From Mycobacterium sp. WUMAC-067 (lineage in GTDB: Bacteria; Actinomycetota; Actinomycetes; Mycobacteriales; Mycobacteriaceae), in NCBI RefSeq assembly GCF_020217485.1, contig NZ_JAEKMI010000046.1, positions 1 to 34,141 on the forward strand: a stretch of DNA of 34,141 nt, given 5' to 3'. The translations under genes and the position numbers were made by a program. Below the pieces are notes generated by a model, which searched no databases, was not told where the DNA came from, and saw nothing but the letters and a program-made list of their open reading frames with translations. Below are positions 14,496-23,096 of the stretch, one piece after another; positions within the stretch are counted from its first letter, which is position 1, and every line of letters starts with the position of its first letter.

Positions 14496-16877
14496 TCACT
14501 CACTTCGCTCGTTCTGCTCGCTCGGCTCCCAGGTCCACCCCGAAATCTTCGGGTCGTCCTCGCCGTGCTCGCGGGTGTACATCCGCGCGGCCAGGCGGGC
14601 GTCGACCATGCGCTGCCGCAGCATGGCGGCGCGGCTGGCCAATCCGTCGACGCGGTCGATGACGTCGATGACCAGATGGAAGCGGTCCAAATCGTTGAGC
14701 ATCACCATGTCGAAGGGCGTCGTCGTGGTGCCGCGTTCCTTGAAGCCGCGCACGTGCATGTGCGCGTGGTTGGTGCGGCTGTAGGTGAGCCGGTGGATCA
14801 GCCACGGATAGCCGTGGTAGGCGAAGATGACCGGCCGGTCCGGGGTGAACAGCGCGTCGAACTCGCGGTCCGGCAGGCCGTGCGGGTGCTCGGTATCGGG
14901 CTGCAACCGCATCAGGTCGACGACGTTGACCACCCGGACGGCCAGCTCCGGCAGCTCGGAGCGCAGGATGTCGGCGGCGGCCAGCGTCTCCAACGTCGGG
15001 ATGTCCCCGGCGCACGCCAGCACCACGTCGGGCTCGTCGGTGGCGGTGCTCGCCCACTCCCAGATGCCCAGTCCGCGGGTGCAGTGCGCGATGGCCTGGT
15101 CCATGTCGAGATAGGCCAGCGCGGGCTGCTTGCCGGCGACGATGACGTTGATGTAGTCGCGGCTGCGCAGGCAGTGATCGGCCACCGACAGCAGCGTGTT
15201 CCCGTCCGGCGGCAGGTACACCCGGGTCAGCTCGGGTCGCTTGTTGGCGACGAGGTCGATGAAACCCGGGTCCTGATGCGATGCGCCGTTGTGGTCCTGC
15301 CGCCACACATGCGAGCTCAGCAGGTAGTTCAGCGACGCGATCGGCCGCCGCCACGGCAACTCCCGGCTGGTGGCAAGCCATTTCGCGTGCTGGTTCATCA
15401 TCGAGTCGACGATGTGCACGAACGCCTCGTAGCAGTTGAACAGGCCGTGCCGCCCGGTCAGCAAATAGCCCTCCAGCCAGCCCTGGCACAGGTGCTCCGA
15501 CAGCACCTCCATCACGCGGCCGTCGGGCGCCAGGTGCTCGTCGTCGGGCTCGATCTCGGACAGCCACACCTTGTCGGTCGATCCGTAGACGGCGTCGAGC
15601 CGATTCGAGGCCGTCTCGTCGGGGCCCATGAGCCGGAATCGGTCCTTGTTGCGGGCGATCACGTCGCGCAGGAAGCCGCCCAGCACCCGGGTGGCCTCGT
15701 GCGTGACGGCCGCCGGCCGCTCGACCGCGACGGCGTAGTCACGAAAGTCCGGCAGGTCGAGGTCGTGCAGCAACAGCCCGCCGTTGGCGTGGGGGTTGGC
15801 GCTCATCCGCCGATCACCGGTGGGCGCCAGCGCCCGCAGCTCCGGACGCAGCCGGCCGGTTTCGTCGAAAAGCTCCTCGGGTCGGTAGCTGCGCAGCCAC
15901 TCCTCGAGCTGGGCGCGGTGTTCGGGATTGCCGTGCGTCTCGGCCAGTGGCACCTGGTGCGAGCGCCAGGTGCCCTCAACCTTCTTGCCGTCCACCACCT
16001 TTGGCCCGGTCCAGCCCTTGGGGGTGCGCAGCACGATCATCGGCCACACCGGCCGCTCGACCCCGTTGCCGCCGCGCGCCGCGCTCTGGATGGCCGCGAT
16101 GTCGTCGAAGGCGTCGTCGAGGGCGGCGGCGAGCTGTTGGTGCACGTCGGCCGGGTCATCACCGGCCACCGTGATCGGCCGGTACCCGTAGCCACGCAGC
16201 AGCGATTCCAGTTCCGCGTGCGGGATGCGGGCTAGCACCGTCGGGTTGGCGATCTTGTAGCCGTTGAGCGCCAGGATCGGCAGCACGGCGCCGTCGGTCA
16301 CCGGGTCGAGGAATTTGTTGGAGTGCCAGCTGGCGGCCAGCGGCCCGGTTTCGGCCTCGCCGTCACCGACGACGCAGGCCACCACCAGATACGGGTTGTC
16401 CAGGGCGGCGCCGTAGGCGTGCACCAGCGCGTAGCCGAGCTCACCGCCCTCGTGGATGGATCCCGGCGTCTGGGCCGCGACGTGGCTGGGGATGCCGCCG
16501 GGGAAGGAGAACTGCCGGAACAGCTTGCGCAGGCCCTCGGTGTCCTCCTCGATGCCGGTGTAGACCTCGCTGTAGGTGCCCTCGAGGTAGGCGTTGGCGA
16601 CCAGCCCGGGTCCGCCGTGACCCGGCCCGGTCACGTAGATGACGTCGGCGTCGCGGCGGCGGATGACCCGGTTCAGGTGCGCGTAGACAAGGTTCAGCCC
16701 CGGTGTCGTGCCCCAGTGCCCCAGCAACCGCGGTTTGACGTGCTCGGTGGTCAGCGGCTCGGTGAGCAGCGGGTTGTCGAGGAGATAGATCTGCCCGACC
16801 GACAAATAATTGGCGGCGCGCCAGTACTTGTCGATCAGGGCGAGTTCGTCGTCGGAGAGCGCGGTTGCGTCGGTCAT
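14496..16877 (-). CDS. xfp: Phosphoketolase (xylulose-5-phosphate/fructose-6-phosphate)
   Basis: Thiamine diphosphate enzyme that splits xylulose 5-phosphate (and often fructose 6-phosphate) with phosphate, giving acetyl phosphate plus glyceraldehyde 3-phosphate or erythrose 4-phosphate. The 793-residue length is normal. Family motifs: YWRAANYLSVGQIYL (18-32), GHWGTTPGLN (53-62), GPGHGGPG (84-91), SFPGGIPSH (124-132), and the ThDP motif GDGEAETGP (171-179) ending in NGYKIANPT (205-213). ATG 16877 matches the usual short N terminus. A GTG at 16895 with GGGAGGG close upstream would add six residues and is a real alternative. It lies just after an SDR gene on the same strand. I recall no phosphoketolase at this locus in M. 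tuberculosis. Confidence 0.95.
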   Translation of the reverse strand: MTDATALSDDELALIDKYWRAANYLSVGQIYLLDNPLLTEPLTTEHVKPRLLGHWGTTPGLNLVYAHLNRVIRRRDADVIYVTGPGHGGPGLVANAYLEGTYSEVYTGIEEDTEGLRKLFRQFSFPGGIPSHVAAQTPGSIHEGGELGYALVHAYGAALDNPYLVVACVVGDGEAETGPLAASWHSNKFLDPVTDGAVLPILALNGYKIANPTVLARIPHAELESLLRGYGYRPITVAGDDPADVHQQLAAALDDAFDDIAAIQSAARGGNGVERPVWPMIVLRTPKGWTGPKVVDGKKVEGTWRSHQVPLAETHGNPEHRAQLEEWLRSYRPEELFDETGRLRPELRALAPTGDRRMSANPHANGGLLLHDLDLPDFRDYAVAVERPAAVTHEATRVLGGFLRDVIARNKDRFRLMGPDETASNRLDAVYGSTDKVWLSEIEPDDEHLAPDGRVMEVLSEHLCQGWLEGYLLTGRHGLFNCYEAFVHIVDSMMNQHAKWLATSRELPWRRPIASLNYLLSSHVWRQDHNGASHQDPGFIDLVANKRPELTRVYLPPDGNTLLSVADHCLRSRDYINVIVAGKQPALAYLDMDQAIAHCTRGLGIWEWASTATDEPDVVLACAGDIPTLETLAAADILRSELPELAVRVVNVVDLMRLQPDTEHPHGLPDREFDALFTPDRPVIFAYHGYPWLIHRLTYSRTNHAHMHVRGFKERGTTTTPFDMVMLNDLDRFHLVIDVIDRVDGLASRAAMLRQRMVDARLAARMYTREHGEDDPKISGWTWEPSEQNERSE

Positions 16878-16907
16878 CTCACCGATTGTTCCCACCGATC
16901 CCTCCCG

Positions 16908-17756
16908 CTACTCCTCCCCGCGGGCGCGGGCTTTGTACGCCTGCCGCTTTTCGACGTCGACGTCGTCGGTGAAGACGTGGTCGCCGCCGAGCATCCGGTT
17001 GAGGCCCTCGGCGATCCGGCGCGGCCAGAATTTCTGGGACACCACCATCGCGCCCGCGGCCTTGGTGACCCGCACCCGCGGCTTGGGGTGGGCCACCAGC
17101 TTGACGATCGCGTCGGCGATCTCGGCGGGCTCGGCGTTGCGGAACCCCTTGGCCCCGTTGGTGCCCGCGGTGAGCTCGGTGTTGACGAACGTCGGCAACA
17201 CCGCCGAGAACTTCACCCCGGCCGAGCGGTACTCCAGCCGCGCCGAGTCGGTGAACGCGACCACCGCGTGCTTGCTGGCGCAGTAGGTCGCCAGGCCGAC
17301 GATGTAGAGCTCACCGGCCAGGGAGGCGACGTTGATGACGTGGCCGGTGCCGCGGGGGACCATGCGCTGGGCCGCCAGCTTGCTGCCCAGGATCACGCCG
17401 TAGACGTTGATGTCCAGAATCCGCCGGGTGACCGCGTCCGGCTCGTCGACGATCCGGCCGACCGGCATGATGCCGGCGTTGTTGATCAGCACGTCGATGG
17501 GGCCGAGCCGGCGTTCGACCTGGTCGAGGAAATCGGAGAAGGAGTGCGGGTCGGTGACGTCGAGTTTTCCGTAGACGTCGAGGCCGAGGTCGGCGCCCGA
17601 CTCCTTCACCCGCACCTCGTCGACGTCGCCGATGGCGACCTTGGCGCCCAGATTGTGCAGCGCGGTCGCGGTCGCCAGCCCGATTCCCCGGGCTCCGCCG
17701 GTGATGACGATGACCTTTCCGCGGACTTTGAGGCCAAGGGAACCCGTGTCTGCCAT
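16908..17756 (-). CDS. Short-chain dehydrogenase/reductase (Rv1865c homologue)
   Basis: A 282-residue classical SDR. Seen: the cofactor loop TGGARGIG (19-26), the acidic residue in IGDVDE that favours NAD(H), NNAGIM, the active-site serine in INVASLAGE, and the catalytic YCASK. The extra C-terminal 60 residues (through MLGGDHVFTDDVDVEKRQAY) are typical of a mycobacterial SDR subgroup. It likely oxidises or reduces a hydroxyl/keto group of an unknown substrate. The start is ATG 17756. It is upstream of the phosphoketolase gene by 30 bp on the same strand and may be co-transcribed. A small dyad lies 20 bp upstream of its start. Confidence 0.92.
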   Translation of the reverse strand: MADTGSLGLKVRGKVIVITGGARGIGLATATALHNLGAKVAIGDVDEVRVKESGADLGLDVYGKLDVTDPHSFSDFLDQVERRLGPIDVLINNAGIMPVGRIVDEPDAVTRRILDINVYGVILGSKLAAQRMVPRGTGHVINVASLAGELYIVGLATYCASKHAVVAFTDSARLEYRSAGVKFSAVLPTFVNTELTAGTNGAKGFRNAEPAEIADAIVKLVAHPKPRVRVTKAAGAMVVSQKFWPRRIAEGLNRMLGGDHVFTDDVDVEKRQAYKARARGEE

Positions 17757-17776
17757 ATTCGGTGCCTTCCAGATTC

Positions 17777-17790
17777 TTGACGGGTGTCAA
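17777..17790. promoter_or_regulatory. TTGAC/GTCAA dyad upstream of the SDR-phosphoketolase pair
   Basis: TTGACGGGTGTCAA has perfect 5-bp arms around a 4-bp centre, 21 bp upstream of the SDR start codon. The position, across the likely promoter or 5' end, suits a TetR-type repressor site. No candidate regulator gene is adjacent. Confidence 0.35.
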
Positions 17791-17867
17791 CTAGACAATC
17801 CGGTAAGCACAGCACTCGAAGTCCGGCCGCGCAACAGCCGGTGGGCCTCACGTGCGACGCGCGAGGT

Positions 17868-18791
17868 TCAGTGCACGGCGAGCCACACCAGGCTGGCGGC
17901 CCCGGCCAGGGCGCAGTAGATCGCGAACGGGGTCAGCGTCCGGGTCTGGAAGTACCGGGTGAGGAAGCGCACGGCCAGGTAGGCGCAGACGAAGGAGGCG
18001 ACGCTGCCGGCCAGCACCTGGCCGCCGATGCCGGCGCCCAGCGGCCCGAAGAGCTCCGGAATCTTGTACACCCCGGCGGCCAGGATGATCGGCGTCGCGA
18101 GCAGGAAGGAGAAGCGGGCGGCGTCCTCGTGCGACAGGCCGCGCCACAGGCCGGCCACGATGGTGATCCCCGAACGGCTGATACCGGGAAACAGGGCGAG
18201 GATCTGCGCGGCGCCGATCACCAGGCCGCGGGGCAGCGGAAGTTGGGCGAGCCGCTGGTCCGAGGCCTCGTCGCCGTGTTCGAGCTCCGCGTCGGCCGTT
18301 GCGGGTGTGCCCGGCGCGGGCGCGGGCGCGATGCGGCGGCGCAGGACCTCGCCCACGTACAGGGCGATGCCGTTGAGCAACAGGAACGTCGCCGCCGGGA
18401 CGGGCTTGCCGAGCGTGGTGCGGAACAGCTGCTCGAGCGCCAGCCCGGCCAGGCCCACCGGGATGGTGCCCGCCACGATCAGCCAGGCCAGCCGCTCGTC
18501 GGGCGTCTGAATGCGGCGATACCGCAGCGACGAGAAGAACCCCGACAGGATGCGCGCCCAGTCGCGCCAGAAAAAGAGCAGCAGGGCGGCGGCGGTGGCC
18601 ACATGCAGGCCGACGATGAACGCCAGGTAGGGCGAGTGGGGGGCCGAGACGCTGAGGTCTTCAGCCCACCGGCCGCCGACGAGCGCCGGCACCAACACCG
18701 CGTGCCCCAGGCTGGAGACCGGGAACAGCTCGGTGACGCCCTGGAACGCGCCGACCACCACGGCCTCGACGTAGCTCAGGTGCGCGGTCAT
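17868..18791 (-). CDS. uppP: Undecaprenyl-diphosphatase (BacA/UppP family)
   Basis: Polytopic membrane phosphatase that converts undecaprenyl (in mycobacteria decaprenyl) diphosphate to the monophosphate for reuse in cell-wall synthesis. The 307-residue protein carries both family motifs: GVTELFPVSSLGH (18-30) and PGISRSG (202-208), and about seven hydrophobic segments. A hydrophilic Ala/Pro/acidic insert at about 155-182 makes it longer than the usual 270-280 residues. ATG 18791 is chosen because GGAGG lies eight bases upstream; the frame stays open to 19349, but that extension is Arg-rich and not hydrophobic. M. tuberculosis has its uppP (Rv2136c) elsewhere, so this may be a second copy. 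Confidence 0.92.
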   Translation of the reverse strand: MTAHLSYVEAVVVGAFQGVTELFPVSSLGHAVLVPALVGGRWAEDLSVSAPHSPYLAFIVGLHVATAAALLLFFWRDWARILSGFFSSLRYRRIQTPDERLAWLIVAGTIPVGLAGLALEQLFRTTLGKPVPAATFLLLNGIALYVGEVLRRRIAPAPAPGTPATADAELEHGDEASDQRLAQLPLPRGLVIGAAQILALFPGISRSGITIVAGLWRGLSHEDAARFSFLLATPIILAAGVYKIPELFGPLGAGIGGQVLAGSVASFVCAYLAVRFLTRYFQTRTLTPFAIYCALAGAASLVWLAVH

Positions 18792-19003
18792 AGCGGAGGC
18801 CTCCATCGGACGACGGGTCGCGGTCGGCCTGTGACGATAGCCCACGCCGCGCCGGCGCGGGTCCCCGACTGAGCCTTCGGGCCGACCCCGACCGGCGGGC
18901 GCCGAATCCGCTTGCCCACCCGGCCTTTTCACCGCATCCCGCCCCGTCAGGGTGGGTGAGCGCCCGTCGTGCAGCGCCCTGACCAGGCAGGTACGGTGTG
19001 CAG

Positions 19004-21406
19004 ATGGTCGACGGGTTGCTCGATGCCGTGCGCGTCCTCGACGTGACGAGTGGGGTGGCCGACGCGGTGACCCGCCTGTTCGCCGACCTGGGTGCCGACG
19101 TTCTGAAGGTGGAACCGCCGGGCGGCTGCCTGGGGCGTGACGCGCTGCCGACGCTGCGCGGCGCCAGCATCCCGTTCGCCGTGCACAACGCCAACAAGCG
19201 CAGCGCGGCGCTCGACCCCTTCGATGACGACGACTGCGCCCGCTTCCTCGATCTGGCCGCCGACGCCGACATCGTCGTGGACGCCGGCGCCGACGAGCGC
19301 GGCGCCATGTTCGGGACCTCCGGCGAGGAGCTGGCCGCCCGCTACCCACACCTGGTGGTGCTGTCGATCACCGACTTCGGCGCGACGGGCCCGCGCTCCT
19401 CGTGGCGCGCCACCGATCCGGTGCTGTACGCGATGTGCGGCGCGCTGTCGCGGTCCGGCCCCACCACCGGCACCCCGGTGTTGCCGCCGGACGGCATCGC
19501 GTCGGCCACCGCGGCCGTCCAGGCGGCGTGGGCCGCGCTCGCGGCGTACTACAACCGACTGCGTTGCGGCACGGGAGATTACATCGACTTCTCGTGGTTC
19601 GACGCGGTCGTCATGGCCCTCGACCCGGCCTTCGGCGCGCGCGGGCAGGCCGCCGCCGGCATCCGGCGGACGGGGCGGTGGCGGGGGCGCCCGAAGAACC
19701 AGGACGCCTACCCGATCTATCCCTGCCGGGACGGCTACGTCCGGCTGTGCGTGATGGCGCCCCGGCAGTGGCGGGGTCTGCGGCGCTGGCTGGGGGAGCC
19801 CGAAGATTTCCAAGACCCCAGATACGACGTGATCGGCGCGCGGTTCGCGGTGTGGCCACAGATCAGCGAGCTGCTGGAGAAGCTGTTCGCCGGACAGACC
19901 ATGAAGGATCTGGTGGCCGCCGGCCAGGCGCACGGGGTGCCCATCGCGGCGGTGCTGACGCCGGCGCGGATCCTGGGGTCCGAACACTTCCAGGCGGTCG
20001 GCGCGATCACCGACGCCGAACTCGTCCCGGGCGTGCGCACCGGCGTGCCGACCGGATATTTCGTGGTCGACGGCCGGCGCGCGGGTTTTCGCACGCCGGC
20101 GCCCGCCGCGGGGCACGACGAACCGTATTGGCGCGGCAACCCGTCGGTGGTGCCGTCGGCCTCGGGCCGGCTCGGCGATTATCCCTTTGCGGGACTGCGG
20201 ATTTTGGATCTCGGCATCATCGTCGCCGGCGGTGAGCTGAGCCGGCTGTTCGGCGACCTGGGCGCCGACGTGATCAAGGTCGAAAGCGCCGATTACCCCG
20301 ACGGGCTGCGGCAGGCCCGCGTCGGCGAGGCCATGAGCGAGTCCTTCGCCTGGACGCACCGCAACAACCGCGGTTTGGGGCTGGACCTGCGCAGCGCGGA
20401 GGGCAAGAAGGTCTTCGGCCGGCTGGTCGCCGAGGCCGACGCGGTCTTCGCCAACTTCAAGCCGGGAACCCTTACCGCACTGGGGTTTTCCTACGACGAG
20501 CTGCGCGCCCTCAACCCGCGGATCGTGCTCGCCGAGAGCAGCGCGTTCGGCGACACGGGGCCGTGGAACGCGCGGCTGGGATACGGCCCACTGGTGCGCG
20601 CCACGACCGGCGTCACCCGGCTCTGGACGAGCGACGGCCCGGGGGAGGGCACCGAGGCGGCGCGGCACGCGTTTTACGACGCGACGACGGTATTCCCCGA
20701 CCACGTGGTGGGCCGCGTCACCGCGATCGCCGCGCTCGCCGCGCTGATCCACCGCGACCGGACGGGCAACGGAGCCCACGTCCACATCTCCCAGGCCGAA
20801 GTCGTGGTCAACCAGCTCGACACCCTGTACGTCACGCAAGCCGCGCTGGCCGCGGGCGTCGCCCAGATCCGGCAGGACACCAGCCTGCACGCCGTCTACC
20901 CCTGCGCGGGCGACGACGAATGGTGCGTCATCTCGATCCGCTCGGACGACGAATGGCGGCGCGCCGCCTCGGTTTTCGACCACCCCGAATGGGCGGATGA
21001 CCCACGGTTCGCCACCGGGGAAGCCCGACTGGACAATCGGGGCGAGTTAGAGGAACGGGTCTCGGCCTGGACCCGCACCCGCACCCCGCCGCGGGCCGCC
21101 GAACTGCTGCAGTCCGCGGGTGTTCCGGCCGGACCGATGAACCGTCCGCCCGACATACTCGAGGATCCGCAGCTGATCGCGCGAAATGTGTACAGCGCCA
21201 TGACTCATCCGCTGATCGAGAACCCACTGCCCGCCGAGACGGGCCCGGCGCCCTACCGCCACATCCCGTCGGCCCGGCGGGCGCCGGCACCGCAGCCCGG
21301 GCAGGACACCGTCGAGATCTGCCGAAACGTGCTGGGAATGAATGCCGCCGACATTCAGCGGCTGATCGACGACCGCGTGCTGTTCGCCCCGCCCGCCGAC
21401 GCCTGA
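19004..21406 (+). CDS. Two-domain CaiB/BaiF family CoA-transferase (Rv1866 homologue)
   Basis: An 800-residue protein made of two tandem type III CoA-transferase units, about 1-385 and 395-790, each starting with the same pattern (VRVLDVTSG..RLFADLGADVLKVE and LRILDLGII..RLFGDLGADVIKVE). Family III enzymes move CoA between acids through an aspartyl-CoA intermediate. In the first unit the nucleophile position is D200 (DFSWFDAVV); in the second it is Glu599 (ISQAEVVV). The first unit is therefore more likely catalytic and the second may be structural. ATG 19004 is chosen over GTG 18998. It heads a plus-strand series with a thiolase-like gene and an SDR fusion, which suggests acyl-CoA metabolism of an unknown substrate. 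Confidence 0.92.
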   Translation: MVDGLLDAVRVLDVTSGVADAVTRLFADLGADVLKVEPPGGCLGRDALPTLRGASIPFAVHNANKRSAALDPFDDDDCARFLDLAADADIVVDAGADERGAMFGTSGEELAARYPHLVVLSITDFGATGPRSSWRATDPVLYAMCGALSRSGPTTGTPVLPPDGIASATAAVQAAWAALAAYYNRLRCGTGDYIDFSWFDAVVMALDPAFGARGQAAAGIRRTGRWRGRPKNQDAYPIYPCRDGYVRLCVMAPRQWRGLRRWLGEPEDFQDPRYDVIGARFAVWPQISELLEKLFAGQTMKDLVAAGQAHGVPIAAVLTPARILGSEHFQAVGAITDAELVPGVRTGVPTGYFVVDGRRAGFRTPAPAAGHDEPYWRGNPSVVPSASGRLGDYPFAGLRILDLGIIVAGGELSRLFGDLGADVIKVESADYPDGLRQARVGEAMSESFAWTHRNNRGLGLDLRSAEGKKVFGRLVAEADAVFANFKPGTLTALGFSYDELRALNPRIVLAESSAFGDTGPWNARLGYGPLVRATTGVTRLWTSDGPGEGTEAARHAFYDATTVFPDHVVGRVTAIAALAALIHRDRTGNGAHVHISQAEVVVNQLDTLYVTQAALAAGVAQIRQDTSLHAVYPCAGDDEWCVISIRSDDEWRRAASVFDHPEWADDPRFATGEARLDNRGELEERVSAWTRTRTPPRAAELLQSAGVPAGPMNRPPDILEDPQLIARNVYSAMTHPLIENPLPAETGPAPYRHIPSARRAPAPQPGQDTVEICRNVLGMNAADIQRLIDDRVLFAPPADA

Positions 21407-21423
21407 GCCACCCCCAGATCGCC

Positions 21424-21483
21424 CGAGTGTGCGGCCAGCCGCACGCTCGCGGCCGAATGTGCGGCGAGCCGCCCGTTGGGGGT
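21424..21483. repeat. Two tandem 30-bp intergenic repeat units (copy A)
   Basis: CGAGTGTGCGGCCAGCCGCAC at 21424 is followed 30 bp later by the diverged CGAATGTGCGGCGAGCCGC at 21454. The same core and the same 30-bp period occur at 31087. The unit contains a small inverted repeat, GTGCGGC facing GCCGCAC. It fills most of the 93-bp gap between the CoA-transferase and thiolase-like genes. Confidence 0.8.
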
Positions 21484-21499
21484 CCGATAAGTTCGTCGT

Positions 21500-22984
21500 A
21501 TGACCGTCGACCCCAGGACCCCGGTGTTGGTCGGCTACGGCCAGGTCAACCATCGCGACGAGATCGACCCGTCGAAGCGGTCCGTCGAGCCGATGGACCT
21601 GATGGTGGCCGCCGTCGAGCGGGCCGCCGGCACCGCGGTGATCGAGGCCGTCGATTCCATTCGGATCGTGAACATCCTGTCGGCCCAGTACCGCGATCCC
21701 GGCCTGTTGCTCGGCCAGCGCATCGGCGCCTCCGACTTCACCACGCTGTACAGCCCGGTCGGCGGCAATGTGCCGCAATCCCTGCTCAACCAGGCCTGCC
21801 TGGACATCCAGCGCGGCCGCGCGGGCGTCGTGCTGCTGGCCGGCGCCGAAACCTGGCGTACCCGGCGGGGGCTGCGGGCCCAGGGCGGCAAGCTGGTGTG
21901 GACCGAGCAGGACCGCTCCGTGCCGATGGCCGAGGTCAGCGGCGACGACGTCCCGATGGCCGGCGACGCCGAGATCAGGATCCAGCTCGACCGGCCTTCC
22001 TACGTCTACCCGCTGTTCGAGGAGGCGCTGCGGGTGGCAAACGGCGAGTCGATCGACGATCACCTCGAGCGCATCGGGGAGCTGTGGGCGCGGTTCAACG
22101 CGGTGGCGGTCGACAACCCGCACGCATGGATCCGCACGCCGTCGAGCGCCGACGAGATCCGCCGGGCGGGCCCGCAGAACCGCATGATCAGCTGGCCCTA
22201 CACCAAGCTGATGAACTCCAACAACATGGTCGACCAGGGCGCGGCGCTCGTCCTGACCTCGGTCGAGCAGGCCAGGAGGCTGAAGATCCCGGCCGATCAA
22301 TGGGTGTACCCGCACGCGGGCACCGACGCGCACGACACACCGTCCATCGCGGAGCGTCACGAACTGCACCGGTCCACGGCCATCCGGATCGCCGGTGCAC
22401 GCGCGCTCGAGTTGGCCGGGCTGGGCATCGACGACGTCGACTACGTCGACCTGTACTCGTGCTTTCCCTCCGCGGTGCAAGTGGCGGCGGCCGAACTCGG
22501 GCTGGGGGTCGACGACCCCGCCCGGCCGCTGACCGTGACCGGCGGGCTGACGTTCGCCGGCGGCCCGTGGAGCAACTACGTGATGCATTCGATCGCCACC
22601 ATGGCGGAGTTGCTGGTGGCCAATCCGGGCCGGCGCGGGCTGATCACCGCCAACGGCGGCTACCTGACCAAACACAGCTTCGGCGTCTACAGCACCGAAC
22701 CGCCGGCCGAATTTCGTTGGGAGGACACGCAACCGGCCGTCGATCGGGAGCCGACGACCGACGCGGTGGTCGAGTGGGAGGGTGTCGGCACCGTCGAGGC
22801 CTGGACCACGCCGTACGACCGCGAGGGGCGGCCGGAGAAGGCCTTTCTGGCCGTGCGCACACCCGATGGGTCGCGGGCGCTGGCCGTGGTCACCGATGAC
22901 GCCGCGACGCAGGCATCGGTGCGTGAAGATATCGGTGGCGCCAAGGTTGCCGTCGCCGCGGACGGCAGCGCGACGCTGCAATAG
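21500..22984 (+). CDS. Thiolase-fold acetyl-CoA acetyltransferase-like protein (Rv1867 homologue)
   Basis: A 494-residue thiolase-superfamily protein, probably cytoplasmic. Family features are RTPVLVGYGQV at the N terminus, QRGRAGVVLLAGAE (about 104-117), YVDLYSCFPSAVQ in the middle, the glycine-rich ITANGGYLTKHSFG with its histidine, and a C-terminal beta-rich extension (about 410-494) resembling an OB/DUF35-like tail. The N-terminal nucleophile cysteine of degradative thiolases seems to be absent: the equivalent loop reads PVGGNVPQS (86-94). It may act as a non-decarboxylating or binding member, like SCP2-type thiolases. The start is ATG 21500. A gap of 93 bp from the CoA-transferase holds the repeat pair. 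Confidence 0.88.
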   Translation: MTVDPRTPVLVGYGQVNHRDEIDPSKRSVEPMDLMVAAVERAAGTAVIEAVDSIRIVNILSAQYRDPGLLLGQRIGASDFTTLYSPVGGNVPQSLLNQACLDIQRGRAGVVLLAGAETWRTRRGLRAQGGKLVWTEQDRSVPMAEVSGDDVPMAGDAEIRIQLDRPSYVYPLFEEALRVANGESIDDHLERIGELWARFNAVAVDNPHAWIRTPSSADEIRRAGPQNRMISWPYTKLMNSNNMVDQGAALVLTSVEQARRLKIPADQWVYPHAGTDAHDTPSIAERHELHRSTAIRIAGARALELAGLGIDDVDYVDLYSCFPSAVQVAAAELGLGVDDPARPLTVTGGLTFAGGPWSNYVMHSIATMAELLVANPGRRGLITANGGYLTKHSFGVYSTEPPAEFRWEDTQPAVDREPTTDAVVEWEGVGTVEAWTTPYDREGRPEKAFLAVRTPDGSRALAVVTDDAATQASVREDIGGAKVAVAADGSATLQ

Positions 22985-22997
22985 GCCCGTCGCGGGC
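22985..22997 (+). terminator. Weak hairpin after the thiolase-like gene
   Basis: GCCCG, loop TCG, CGGGC directly follows the stop codon. The stem is only five pairs and there is no U-tract, so it may not terminate, and the next gene could be co-transcribed. Confidence 0.3.
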
Positions 22998-23096
22998 ACG
23001 ACGCCAGGTCAGGGCCCCGATCGTGCGGTAACGGTCGCGTAGCCCAGGCCGACTTGCCTATTGTTGAGTGCTGAGGGTTGGGGGAGGTGAGCCCAG

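Noticed and set aside
13689..16235. 848-codon plus-strand open frame
   Set aside because: It lies opposite the CPBP and phosphoketolase genes and has low-complexity shadow composition.
18792..19349. Upstream extension of the uppP frame
   Set aside because: The added residues are Arg-rich and non-membrane, and a proper ribosome site and ATG exist at 18791.
21424..21483. CRISPR-like reading of the 30-bp repeats
   Set aside because: There are only two adjacent units per site, no spacers between them and no cas genes.
18947..22999. Two long minus-strand open frames (18947-20983 and 21047-22999)
   Set aside because: Both are shadows of the CoA-transferase and thiolase-like genes, with no domains or ribosome sites.
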